A stretch of DNA of 64,000 nucleotides from Hirudinaria manillensis (taxonomy: Eukaryota; Annelida; Clitellata; Hirudinida; Hirudinidae), in the NCBI GenBank assembly GCA_034509925.1, contig CM067530.1, positions 9,749,001 through 9,813,000 of the forward strand, read 5' to 3'. The notes beneath the pieces are model-generated. The model was not told where the DNA came from. It did no database searches and saw only the letters and a program-made list of their open reading frames with translations. Position 1 is the first letter of the stretch; every line of letters begins with the position of its first letter. A program made the position numbers and the translations under genes. Positions 46,501 to 58,271 of this stretch are shown piece by piece.

Positions 46501-48234
46501 TGCTGAGAAAGATAGTCAAACCACACAAGTAAGGACTTAGGAAGTGATTTATTCAACACCAATGAGTTAATTTTTGTTCATATTGTTTTAGGTCAACTTT
46601 AATAATATTCACTCTTTAAGGGCAGTTAGATATGTTTCTTATTTTAGGCCCGACATGGAGGTTGCAGTTATCAATGCTTTTTACGACCCTCCGACAAATG
46701 CAATCGGTAATTAAGCTTTCAAAGTAATAAAGACATTTTGAGTGACCTATATTTTAATTTCAATTTAATAAATTTTCTTAATTTAATAATTTAAATATAT
46801 TTCGATGACTAAAACAACAAGTTAATTCATGATAAAGTGGTATGCGTGCCAGCCTTGTTAAGATTATGATTTGCTCTATGTTTTGTATTGTAAGCGTGAC
46901 TATTATTTTCAGTGTTTCCAGCTGGTATATTGCAATGGCCTTTTTTCTCAGAAGCTATTCCAATGTAAATAAAAAATTCTATTTTCATTTAACATTAACC
47001 TTTTCAAAATATTCCCATGTTATAAAGTATATAAAATGTAATAACCATTTCATTAAACATAATTGATTAAAAAGATTAGTGCTAAAAACAGAGATAGGAG
47101 AAGACATAGTAAATTTTATATATTAATTATTGAGTCCATATTTAACTAAAAGCATTTTCAAAGGTATCTTAATTACGGAGGCATAGGATATGTCATCGGT
47201 CATGAAATAACGCATGGATTCGATGATGAAGGTAAGAAGTTCACTTATAACAAGTTAAATAAAAATACCATAATTGGCTTTAATTAAGTACACTTTTAAT
47301 TTATTTATTAAACTTTTTGATCCTGATTATGTTTTGTAAATTTAGGACATAAATACGATGAAATTGGCAACCTCCATAACTGGTGGAAAACAGAGGATAT
47401 ACAAAAATTTGCCGATACAAGTAAATGTATGGCAGAATTGTACAGCACTTTTGTTGTCAAAGAACTCGGCGAAAACGTGAGACGATTGTATTAAAAGTGG
47501 AAATAATCGATATTTAAAATACATGTGCTCTTCAATGTTTCACCTGTCTTCAGGTGAACGGAAATCTTACTCTCGGAGAAAATATAGCGGATAATGGAGG
47601 TTTAAGAGCTGCTTTCATGGTAATGCAAATCCTTAAAATTTTACTAATTCCAAGATAAAATATCTCAACACAATTGGCTAAAGTTACCCATTTCATTTCC
47701 AGGCTTACCAAAGTTGGGTGAATAAAAATGGAGTTGAACCAAAACTTCCAGAACTTGATTATACTCCTGACCAATTATTTTTTATAAATTTTGGCAGGGT
47801 AAGCTATACAGAATGTATATAGAAAATCTAATTAACAAATTCACTCGGTTGAATCTTAATGCTAATAGTGAAATTCGTTATCGATATTCTTTCGTGATAT
47901 AAAGCACATTTAAGGATGTACATATGTAAATATTTAAAAATCAGAATCAATGTATTGAATTATTTATTAATGGAATAATAAATTCTTGGAAGAGCTTTTG
48001 TCAAAAGACACGCCAGGAATCTGCCGCTATACGCGTTAGAACCGATTATCACGCGCCGACAGAGTTCAGGTAATTAATTGTACTACATATGGAAATCAGA
48101 ATTACAATTTCTTAACTTTAAAACTTTTTTTAAGGACTATTGGATCTTTAATAAATATGAAAGAATTTTCCGAGGTATTCAATTGCGCAGACAATTCACG
48201 AATGAATCCAGAAAACAAATGCAGAGTGTGGTGA
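43570..48234 (+). CDS. M13 neprilysin-like metallopeptidase, gene E (complete, canonical active site)
   Basis: Secreted M13 zinc endopeptidase, 709 aa, the best preserved copy. Exons: 43570-43639, 43749-43796, 43895-44056, 44154-44237, 44479-44681, 44851-45027, 45095-45175, 45528-45664, 45722-45815, 45890-46018, 46104-46202, 46265-46348, 46416-46528, 46648-46706, 46913-46964, 47164-47231, 47346-47476, 47554-47619, 47703-47798, 47993-48069, 48135-48234. Leader [34 protein letters not shown]; substrate-binding [16 protein letters not shown]; zinc motif [10 protein letters not shown] (H544, E545, H548); third ligand E606 in [16 protein letters not shown] histidine; C-terminal CRVW. Family members cleave small peptides extracellularly. 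With all catalytic residues present, E is expected to be active. A poly(A) signal AATAAA lies at about 48331. Intron 7 holds a tRNA-like SINE remnant. Confidence 0.96.
45335..45450 (+). repeat. tRNA-derived SINE remnant in gene E intron 7
   Basis: GC-rich patch in an AT-rich intron with RNA polymerase III-like boxes: a possible A box at about 45367-45378 (TAGTGGCGTTCA) and a B box at 45395-45403 (GTTCAATTC) that fits GWTCRANNC exactly, followed by CCCTCGGATGGGGGCGCTA. No complete tRNA cloverleaf is evident. Most likely a decayed SINE head. Confidence 0.45.
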
Positions 48235-49942
48235 TCAGGAATCATAACATCACCTTAAGAAGCTCTGCATTTGGACTCATTCGAAAATTCTAAATTAAAA
48301 TTTAACAAACTCCCAAATGTTTCTTTTATGAATAAATGAATGAAAAAACATTGTTCAAAAATTATGAAAGTGTACGTCCAACCTATTTTAAGAAAATGCT
48401 CAATGTATGATTGGAATCCTTTTTTTAGATTAGACGGATTCATTTGCCAGAAAATTTATTTTTTATACATGAACTGATGTTCCGTCATTTCTGATATCTA
48501 GTAGGTATGAAGGTTCGAATAAACCAATGAAATAGATAAATAATAAGTAATTGAGTAAACATGTAACTAATTCTCTGGCGAATAATTATTTAGGCCCATC
48601 GAAGATTAGTGCGGCATGATACGGTTTAAGGATGGTTAGATACATTTTCAGGGTCTGATATTTTCAATTCGTTTAAATATTGTTATTGAAATCAAGGTTT
48701 AGTTGAGATACTAAAAGCAGACCAGAATATCGCTCTCAGCTCAAGCTTTACAAAGTCACTTGGATGGGTGGTCAAAAATTATGAAATTAAGAATTCCCCA
48801 TACAAAATTATTCCCCATTAAAATCGTTCGTCTGCAATTTTTACGTTTTTGGATTTTGGTCTGCCTACGATTGAATTAATGTTTTCAGTTCCGTCTCTTT
48901 TGAATTGTAATGGATCCTAGATTTCAGAGTAATGTTGTAGTATTTTTAGCATTCTTCCTGCAAACGTCGACTATGCGAGGCTCTCTTTGGCCAGTTTATG
49001 TCGACCACCTCCGCCCCAGCGTACAATTCCAGTTATAATATTAAATGTTAAAGAACCAAAAATCAAAAAGTTTGAATTTCATTGAACAATTAACGACTCT
49101 TGCTCAAATAAATGGTTTGGCTCCCGTTTTTCGTTTAAAATAAATTTTAGTTAAAGTTAAACATGACCCAAGTAATAAAAACCTGGGCAAAGAAATTTGT
49201 AAATATAATATATGAAAATTTGCTAAAAGTTGCAAAAATCGATTTTCATCTAGGATGTTTACATATAATTTGTTTGAATTTAATAAAAACAATTGATTGT
49301 AATGCATATATAAATAAAATTTGACAAAGGATTCATTCTATTTATTTTTTTGGGGATTCATATTTAGTTCTACATCCGATGATACGCCAAAGCTTTATAT
49401 TAAGGCAATAAATTAAGCTCTACAGGAAAACTTTAAGATTAATTATGAAATCAAAGTAATTTTTTACCATTTGACTGCAGGATATTTTTATTATAACAAG
49501 GAAAACTTTAAGATTAATTATGAAATCAAAGTAATTTTTTACCATTTGACTGCAGGATATTTTTAATATAACACGTTCAGTATTTAACTTAATGCATGAG
49601 GGTTAACAATACTTTATCATAATAACAACATAAATTTGTTTTTCTCTATTTTGATGAAGTATCATAATGTTTTCAGATCCCAATTTTTGGCAATTCTCCT
49701 GATTCAGACTTTCATCATCGATTCGAGAGTATCTTCAATTTAACTATTATCGTAAGCGATGCGAATTTGACAATAAAATATTCAATGTTAATATTTGCTA
49801 AGTTTATAAAGCTATTGACTATATTGATCATTCCCGCATTTTTGGAAAATTATTTTATGAAGTTATAATTTTTGCAAAGCAATCCAATATTACTTTTTTT
49901 TTTATCGTGGCAAATATTTCACAAAACCAAATCATTTCACAG
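48235..49942. other. spacer between gene E and remnant gene F
   Basis: AT-rich. No exons 1-5 of a further M13 copy were found, although the next gene lacks exactly these. It contains a 75-base tandem duplication (listed separately). Otherwise nothing seen. Confidence 0.5.
49424..49573 (+). repeat. 75-base tandem duplication
   Basis: The unit beginning AGGAAAACTTTAAGATTAAT at 49424 recurs at 49499 and is near-identical through GCAGGATATTTTTA. Period is 75 bases, two copies. Recent and non-coding. Confidence 0.9.
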
Positions 49943-50940
49943 CTCCGTCAACAGAAATTGACGTTTCCAAAAGATTATTATTCTGATAATAAACGGAAAA
50001 ATGTGGCAGACGCTTACAAGAGACTCATATTAAACACTGGCCTCCATCTTTTAAAAGACGCCACCAAAGACCAACTGAAGGAGGGAGCAGACGATATCCT
50101 ATCTTTCGAGGGAAATTTGTCTGAGGTTTAAACAAATTAAGCAACTGCAATCCATACGTAACATCTACATTAACATATATTGCATATATTACAAAACAGA
50201 TCGTTTTGTCGCCAGATCGTATGAGACGCCAGTCTCAAGAAAAAATTTCTTTGAAAGACCTTGCAAATAAATTCGATAGAGTGAATGATTTGACTTTGTT
50301 GTAGAGGGAATCAACGAAAAAGTTAGATAATACGTTTTTTTTTATGTGGAAAAGTTCAATAACTTGTTATGTCATTATTTCTCACAGGTAAAAGGAAATC
50401 TTACTCTGGGTGAAAACATTGCAGATGTAGGAGGTTTTAAAGCCTCTTTTGTGGTATTTTTAAACTTTCTAAATGATTAGAATTATGAAATGTTTTTGCT
50501 ATTTAATTTTGATATTTCGATTTGGAAAAGGCTTCCAAGAATTGGACGAAAAAGCGAGGTGAAGAAGCAAAACTTGATGATCTTCCTTATACTCCTGAGC
50601 AATTGTTTTTCATTAACATAGGCAGAGTAATTAAATATTTTAAAATCTTTTTTTACCATCTCATTATTAATTTAAAACCTTTTAAAAGATTTTTTGCAGA
50701 AAAATGCGCCCTCAGTATGAAGCAGTTAGTATTAGAACGGATTACCATGCTCCAAATCAATATAGGTGGAGTTTTTATTAAATAAATTCTATTCATTTAA
50801 TTAATTTATTGAAAATATATTTTGAAAATTATTTATTCAGAGTTAAAGGTCCCTTAATAAACATGAAAGAATTTTCAGAAGCTTTTAATTGCAGTAGTGA
50901 GGCACCAATGAATCCACCCAAGAAATGCAAAGTTTGGTAG
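49943..50940 (+). pseudogene. M13 remnant, gene F: six exons left, no N-terminus and no HExxH
   Basis: Exons homologous to gene E exons 6, 7, 18, 19, 20 and 21: 49943-50125, 50200-50280, 50388-50453, 50531-50626, 50689-50765, 50841-50940. Exons 1-5 (leader and N-terminal signature) and 8-17 (including the HExxH exon) are missing, while GENIADVGG, RTDYHAPNQ and C-terminal CKVW remain. The deleted blocks are bounded by phase-0 introns, so the six exons could still splice to a 200-codon open frame. There is no start exon and no zinc-binding His pair. It is most likely a pseudogene; a transcribed short protein cannot be excluded. Exon 6 wording ([22 protein letters not shown]) is closest to genes E and H. 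Confidence 0.85.
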
Positions 50941-51530
50941 TGAAGACTATCCCGTGCACAATTTAACACAATAAATAAATAAATAATAATTTAATAAAAA
51001 TAAAGTTAGTCTATATTTGCTAGAACGAGTGGTGTTTCGTTTCTTTAATAAATTTCGTTACTGTGAAATTTATATAAAAATGAGTTATCTCCTTAGAAGC
51101 ATAGCAATCAGGGTATGCTTGCATAAATTGAGACATTTAGTATTTTAGAATTCAAAATTCATCTTGCCTCTGACAGGAATCGAAACTACAAATTAAATAG
51201 ATGAAACTTTACATATTGGGTAACAAAATCGTTTATTCTGTGACAGTTAATTTGTGACAGTTACTCGTCCAAATATTTCCTAAACTGAAGGAAGATGAGA
51301 GGCGAAAGATTATTGAAACAATCTACAACTCAACACAGAAATGGATGGCATACCATTTGGGCAAACATTTTAAGTCCAGGAGTAGCTTAGATAGGCTTTT
51401 GAGCAAACATATTGATAAATGAAGAGGAAAACAAACAGATAAACACCAGAAACGTTTTAAAATAATTTTGGTCAAATTATGTCTACATTCTTTGCCAGTT
51501 TTTTCATGGTTGAAAGTACTGGTTTAGAAA

Positions 51531-51575
<45 letters not shown>

Positions 51576-52737
51576 ATCATTTTCATTACAACTAATTGAA
51601 AAAGAAACTTTGAATTGAACTATGATGGTGTTAATAAGATTAAAGTTATTTGTTGGTAGTAATAAAAATAATTTCAACCATAACGTAACATTGCGGAGGA
51701 TAGATCGAAATCGATTAAGTCAACATCATTAACATAATTTCTCTTGGTGTATTAATCAATACCATACGAATTGCAAGCGCAATGCATCCATTTCATTGCA
51801 TTTGGATTACTTGCCAATAATGCCTGGGAAATAATTGAAGATTATGAACATGAGGTGAAAACTTGAGTTTGTTCTTGATAACTTCGTTCTTCGTGAAGAT
51901 TTATGATCATCCGAAGAATTTCATTTTAACCTCGAATACTATGGGAGGAAATCATTTCATTTCTTATAGCGGTCATCACATCTTTAAGCGGGAGATGATT
52001 TTTCGAGATAACGTTTGACAAAATTATTTTCTAAAACTCAAATTTGGACATGTCATTTGATACAAATATTGCAATTAATGTGGAAATTCAAAAACATTTT
52101 TTTGCAAATTTTTGTGAAGAGAATATATTTTAAGCTCCTCTTACATATCTGGCATACTATTGCGTTTTGACCGAAGGAAGCAAATGCATATTTTTATGAT
52201 ATAAAATGTGATCATCCAAATGGTCCAAGCAAAACCAGTACTGTTAAATTTCAGTGGAATCACATTAATATAAATTATTTCATATATTAATCAGATAAAC
52301 AAAGCATTATTTGAAAATATTTTCAAATGACTCAAGTTCAATTCATAATAATAAAGCGATTTGATCTTACAGAATCTTGTATCAGCTTGTTTCGATTTTC
52401 ATCGTTGGCTTTTTCTCAGTAAACACAAGACAGACGGGGAGTATGAATAACTTCTAACATTTTATTAGAATATTGACTCTATTAATTTAAGTCGTAACGT
52501 AACTTAAACTACTATAACTATAAATTAAAATTAAATTATATAAATCTTCTGAAGTTATTAGCCTAACTACTTATTGGCAACTTACACTTCCTTGAGGCCT
52601 AATTTTCACTCATTTTTGATTAAATACTTTTATTAAATAGCTTATAATGATATTTAATATTTAAACTCGACACACTTTGCATTTTAAAATAAATTAATTA
52701 TAGATACTATGTAATATTCATTTATATTTATAACTAG
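50941..52737. other. spacer upstream of gene G, with a decayed leader-like stretch
   Basis: AT-rich, with an (ATT)n tract at about 51533-51571. TTGCATTTGGATTACTTG near 51797 also occurs upstream of gene E (about 43414), a sign of duplicated flanking DNA. At 52374-52418 one frame reads ILYQLVSIFIVGFFS followed by GTAAAC, like a signal-peptide exon, but it has no ATG and its phase does not join gene G exon 2. Confidence 0.45.
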
Positions 52738-55700
52738 GACAAAATTCCGGCGAAACTTGTACAAGTGTGGCTTGCATATTAGCAGGTAAACTCAAGCAAG
52801 AAAAATCTATTACAAAATCAAAAATTGTATAGAGTTCTCTTACAGGGAATCTCTATTAACAAAATTCTATAGAAATATTTTATAATTTTATTACATGTAA
52901 TATCCCATAGCGGCACGTTAAATAGCACCGTTACTTATACTTACCCTAACCCTAACCTTGATCCTAACTCTAACCCTAAACACTAAACCTAAATTCTAGG
53001 AAGCTTTCAATTTATAACTTTGATTAGTAATTTTAATTTGTTTAGCCGCCGATTTTAAACGTTGCATGGACACATCGGTCGACCCCTGCCATGATTTTTA
53101 CAATTTCACTTGTGGCCACTTCATTAAAAACGGCGTAATAGCCGATGACAAGGAAAGTACTAGCACAATTATTGATCTTAGATCAAAATTGGATGAAAGG
53201 TTAAAAGGTGTGCAGAAATAAAATGATTTATTAAAAATAATGATTTGATAATTTAATGTAAAAAAAAATTATTCATGTATACCACGCTAATAAAATTGTA
53301 CATTCTAACTCCTTTACATTAATTGGGTATATTTAATATATTTAATTTCATTTTGAAGTTATTTTTGAAAGTCCATGTGTTAATTGTCCTCTCTACGAAA
53401 AGTATTTGAAAGATTATTACAGATCTTGCATTGATTTGAGTAAGTTAATAGTTATGATTATTTACTAACAAGCGATGATTTCAATAATAATTTCTTTAAA
53501 ATATTGCACTTTAGAAAGCATTGAAAAAGAAGGAAGATTGGGAATGCTAGAAATATTGAATGAATTTGGAGGATGGCCTCTAGTGGATGACTCTTGGGAC
53601 GAGAATAAAACAGATTTAACAGCTATTGTAGGAAAGATGTTAAGGTTTCAGCTGATGCCTTTATTTTCCCTTCAAGTCTACAACGATGAAGCAAATTCTT
53701 CAACACGCACGATTATAGTAAGATATTTTATTTTACCCAATAGTTGATAAATGTAGGAATAATGAGGTTCAAATTTTCAGTAAAGGTTAAATTCAACTAT
53801 AAAATCATATTTAAAGACACATCGCATATTGTTTAAAAAAAAAGATATTTTATTTACAGAATTGCTATACCATAACAAAATGCTTTTTCGATCTTCGAAG
53901 TTCCAATTAAATGATTAAATTTTAACAGATGTCCCAACAGTCATTAACTTTCCCTAAAGATTATTATACCGATGCTAAATACAATATCACGGTGGATGCC
54001 TGGAAGACTTACATAACCAAAGTAATTAAGCATCTTTCAAACAAAGGCAAAGACAAAATAGAAAACGAAGTAAATGAATTAATGAGCTTCGAGAAGCAAT
54101 TATCTGAGGTACAAATACAATGTAGAAATAACATGTAAATAATTTTCTTTATGTTTTATTGGGTAAAAAAAATATTCATTTCAACTCCGAAAAGTATTAC
54201 AAATCATATAACTTATCACAGATAACTTGTCCTCCAGAAGAACTCAGACTTTTAAATCAAGAAAAGGTCAACGTGGATGAAATCGCAAAAAAATTCAAAG
54301 GGGCAAGTTGTTTTTACAAACCTCCTGTTTTATAATTTATTGATTTTAATCTTACCCTGTAGTGATTATCAATTTAATTTAAAAATTATAATTTAATTTA
54401 AAATTTATTTGTTTTTTTTTTATAGATTATAGATATCAATGCCATCATCAAATCATTGTTCGAAGAACTGAAAATTAAAATTTTTCCAAACGATACAATT
54501 GGAATTTATGGCATGAATTATATTGACAGATTAGTAATTCTCTTGAAAGGAACTCAAAAAAGGAATATATTAGATTTGACCCATTTTTAAAAATATTTTA
54601 ATTTAATTAATTTAATTAATTAGGACTATTGTTAGTTATATGACCTGGCGGATGATAGATGGATTACTCTTTGCAATGCCGCGAAATTATGAGAAATATA
54701 TTGAAGAATTCAATAAGGTTAATTCCTGGTTTTGTAATTTCTATTCATAATACGAAATTAGACTGACTAGAAGATTGTTCTTTTTCTTTATTAATTTCTT
54801 ATTTGTAATATAAATAAAAATTAATTTATTTTGATTATAAATAGTGATTGTAAACATGCAATATTGCTTAGATCGCAGTTGGTGTACCTAAAATGGAACC
54901 ACGCTGGAAAAGGTGTATTGAATGTTTAAGATCAGAGGTGCATAAACCCATAGGTTTTCTCTATAAAAACAAGTATTTCAAACAAACGGCTAAAAAAAAG
55001 GTTTGTGTTTACGGCACTTGGCAGGATGGCAAATGAAATTTCAGATTCAGAAACTTAATAACACTCATTTAATTTCACGCATAAATAATTTGTTTGGAAT
55101 TTAAGAAATTATAGATAATTATGGGCATTGTAGCATTAAACAAAAAATTATTATACAACATAAACTTGTAGGTAAAAAATATTATCAGAGAAATAAAACA
55201 ATCATTTAAGAGCATGACTCTACGAGTTCCGTGGCTGTTACGTTCCACCAAATTGAAAGCCCTAAAGAAGGTATAAAAGAATTTACGCAATTTATTGAAT
55301 TCTTAAAAATTTAATTGTTACTTTAAGCTAGCAAAAATGGTAGATCTAGTCGGATATCCCGATTATTTTGATAGGGAGAAAAATCTCTTCCGGGACATGT
55401 TTATAAAGGTGATGAGTGGTTACATGCTGATATGTTTAAGTTAATGCCAAAGAATACTAAAAATGGAATTTCATATTTTTTTTAATGCAGGCAGATCTAA
55501 AGCCTAAAACATTTTTAAGAAAACATTTAAATTTTCTGGCAATTGGTGTCAGAAAAAATTTAAAGTTGCTAAGGAAACCAGTAAATCGGAAGAAGTTAGT
55601 AGTTGTATTTTTTGCTTAGATTCTGTTTTTATAATATTTACGATATTTGAAAGCAAAAGACGTTACTGAATAAGAATAATGCTTATTCAAAGCTTAGCTT

Positions 55701-56994
55701 GACATTATAATGTAATTAGTTACTTGACTTGGTAATGGATCTTTTTCAAATAAATTAAACTTCCATGGTTAAACATTTCAGGCCTGACATGGAAGTGGCT
55801 GTTGTCAACGCCTTTTATAATTCTCCAACGAATTCAATGGGTAAACTAATATTAATTGGGCAAAATGATTTAATTATGATTTGATTTTATTTAACTTGGT
55901 CTACAAATCAAGGCAATTCATTTAATATTGCTAATGCGTTGTTGCATTGGTTTTTTTTATCAATCAAGGACAATTGTTGCCCGTCTAAAATTTCTTTTCA
56001 GTTATTCCTGCAGGAATATTGCAAAGACCATTTTTCTCGGAGGACGTTCCTAAGTCAGTATCATTTTATTCAAAACCACATAAATATCTTAAAATATATC
56101 AAATTGACGTTAAGATATCTCAACTATGGAGGACTAGGATTCATCATAGGTCACGAAATTACTCATGGATTTGATGACGAGGGTATTTCTTACAAGGATA
56201 AGTATTAATACAGTGATTGAAATTCTATAACAATGGACTGCATTAAGGAAGGAAATATGATGAAAAGGGTAATGTCTTCGACTGGTGGAAGAAAGAAGAT
56301 CATCAGAAATTTTCTGAGGCCAGTGAGTGCTTAGTAAATCAGTATGACAACTTCACAGTGAAGGAACTTAATGAACATGTAGGCATTCAATTACAAAAAA
56401 AAAGAGGAATCATCTAAATTTCAGTCATACTGACTTACAGGTAAATGGGAATCTTACTCTTGGAGAAAATATCGCAGACAATGGAGGTTTAGCAGCAACT
56501 TTCAGGGTATCGTTGAGGTTCGAATGGACGCATTAACATGAATAATATGAGCGTTTTTTTTTTTTTGTAAGGCTTATAGAAATTGGGTAAACAAATTCGG
56601 TAAAGAGCCAAAACTTCACGATCTTCCGTATACTCCTGAGCAGTTATTTTTCATCAATTTTGCCCGAGTAACTAAGTATATTAGTAAGAAATAAAAATAA
56701 AAGTTGGATGTGCATTTAGCATTTATTTCAAAGATATTTTGCATGAAAGAGCGTACAGAGTCTGCTACTTGGAACATTAAAGAAGATTATCATTCTCCAG
56801 GCCGCTTTAGGTTGAGTTGTGCTGAGATTTGCTTTAAAACTGTAGGACGATATAGATAAAGTTTCCTAGTCATAAATTTAACTTGTCCATTCAGGATTAT
56901 CGGATCTGTGATGAACTTGAAAGAATTTTCTAATGCTTTCAACTGCACTCCAAATTTATCAATGAATCCAAGACATAAATGTACTGTCTGGTGA
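52738..56994 (+). pseudogene. M13 neprilysin-like gene G: catalytic site intact, start exon and one splice donor missing
   Basis: Twenty exons matching gene E exons 2-21: 52738-52785, 53046-53207, 53359-53439, 53515-53717, 53929-54108, 54222-54302, 54426-54562, 54624-54717, 54872-55000, 55172-55270, 55328-55408, 55491-55594, 55782-55840, 56002-56053, 56115-56182, 56248-56378, 56441-56506, 56572-56667, 56734-56810, 56895-56994. No premature stop or frameshift in exons. [48 protein letters not shown] and C-terminal CTVW are all present. Two lesions: no first exon with an ATG in correct phase was found upstream, and the donor after 54562 is GA (AG/GAATAT) instead of GT. The next intron boundary at 54303 is a GC donor (GCAAGT), which is tolerated. 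Probably a recent pseudogene; it could be functional if the GA is an assembly error and exon 1 is distant. Confidence 0.75.
52942..52992 (+). repeat. degenerate interstitial (CCCTAA)n telomere-like repeat
   Basis: CCCTAACCCTAACC followed by decayed units (TTGATCCTAACTCTAACCCTAAACACTAAACCTAA) in gene G's second intron. It equals the TTAGGG telomere motif on the other strand. Too short and decayed to show the species' telomere type. Confidence 0.7.
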
Positions 56995-58271
56995 TCGCAA
57001 GCAGCATCACAATGTATCTCTGCAAACATCTGTCCCGATATAATTAAAAAAGATTTCAATTTTGTATTTAATATGACGAATTATAACATATCTTCGAAAT
57101 GATTCAATATTAAAATTGTTTTATTTTATAAAAATAAATAAATTTTGTTTAAAAATAAACACAATTTATAAATTAGTCTGTCCAAAAATTTTAAAAAAAG
57201 TTCTAATTTTCAGATCTTCAATGGCACCTCGGGCTATTAAATGATATGGCTCAATGTACGCGGGAACTGTTAAATATTTATATTTTATGATGGATATATT
57301 TTCACCAGTAATACTAGCCATTACGATATTAATTATGATGTTGGCCTCACTAATAATGAAGTACGTTCAGTTAACTATGGAAGCATTTTCAATGAAAACC
57401 CATGGAACGCAGGGTCTGAGCCAAACTACTCACACAAATTATGTCTTATTAAAACTCTCCGTGTACGCCTCTAATCAATAAAAATAGGGTTCAAAGGCAG
57501 AAAGAATTTTTAGAGAAAGAAAAAAACAGCTTTTAAGTCATGAATTTGCTACGAAACTAGGAAAGGAATGTGAAGGCGATCGAAACTGAAGTTTAAACAA
57601 ATTACGGAATCTTAAATTAATTTTAAAAAAAATTTTTAATCAAAATTCATACTTTCTGAGTATAGAGGTCACAAAGAGGTTTGGTACAATTCAAATTTGT
57701 ATTATACATACCTTTTTTTATTAGTGTAATAAAATATAATAATATAATTGGAAATAGTGTTGTAGGCCCTTTCGGAAGTATTTACATTAAATTGAATGTT
57801 TGCCAAAAATATATTGTTGAAAATATGTGAAATGGCATGCTGAACATGAATAAGAAACCTTTGTTCAAGATATTTAACCAAACAAATTGAATGCGGACAA
57901 GTTTTCTGAGAAAATATTAAAAACGACAAATTGATTCTTATAGTTAAACAAAGGTCTCTCTTTTAGTATTCAATCTTAATGTGTAAGCAATTTTTCGTGA
58001 TTCATATCTGAATTAATTTTACTAGAGGGATATAAATATTTGTGTAAATGAGCATTTCACGTTTTGAAAATATTAGTGGACCATGAAACAACGGTATATA
58101 TGTTTTATCATGTTATGTTACATTTTATCAATTTAATTTGTTTAATTCCATCTATACTTTCGTAATGGTTTATCAAAAATTAATAGAATTATTTAAAGAA
58201 TCGTGTTTCTTTGCTCAAACATAAAATATCGCAGGATTAAATTTTATTTATTGGAAATAAGACTTTAAAAA
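56995..58271. other. spacer between genes G and H including gene H's upstream region
   Basis: AT-rich. It contains AATAAATAAA-type poly(A) signals near 57131 for gene G and a segment at 57840-58096 that recurs at 63232-63483. Open frames here (for example 57254-57481) show no homology or splice logic. Confidence 0.45.
57840..58096 (+). repeat. copy 1 of a 250-base repeat upstream of gene H
   Basis: Begins CTGAACATGAATAAGAAACC and ends GACCATGAAACAACGGTA, about 175 bases before the gene H ATG. The copy at 63232-63483 is in the same orientation and roughly 80-85% identical by eye. Its position suggests duplicated promoter-proximal DNA of the M13 array rather than a transposon: no terminal repeats or coding frame. 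Confidence 0.85.

Noticed and set aside
52321-52418. ATG frame MTQVQFIIIKRF... as first exon of gene G
   Set aside because: It ends in phase 2 at the GTAAAC donor while exon 2 needs phase 1, giving a stop after joining; weakly hydrophobic.
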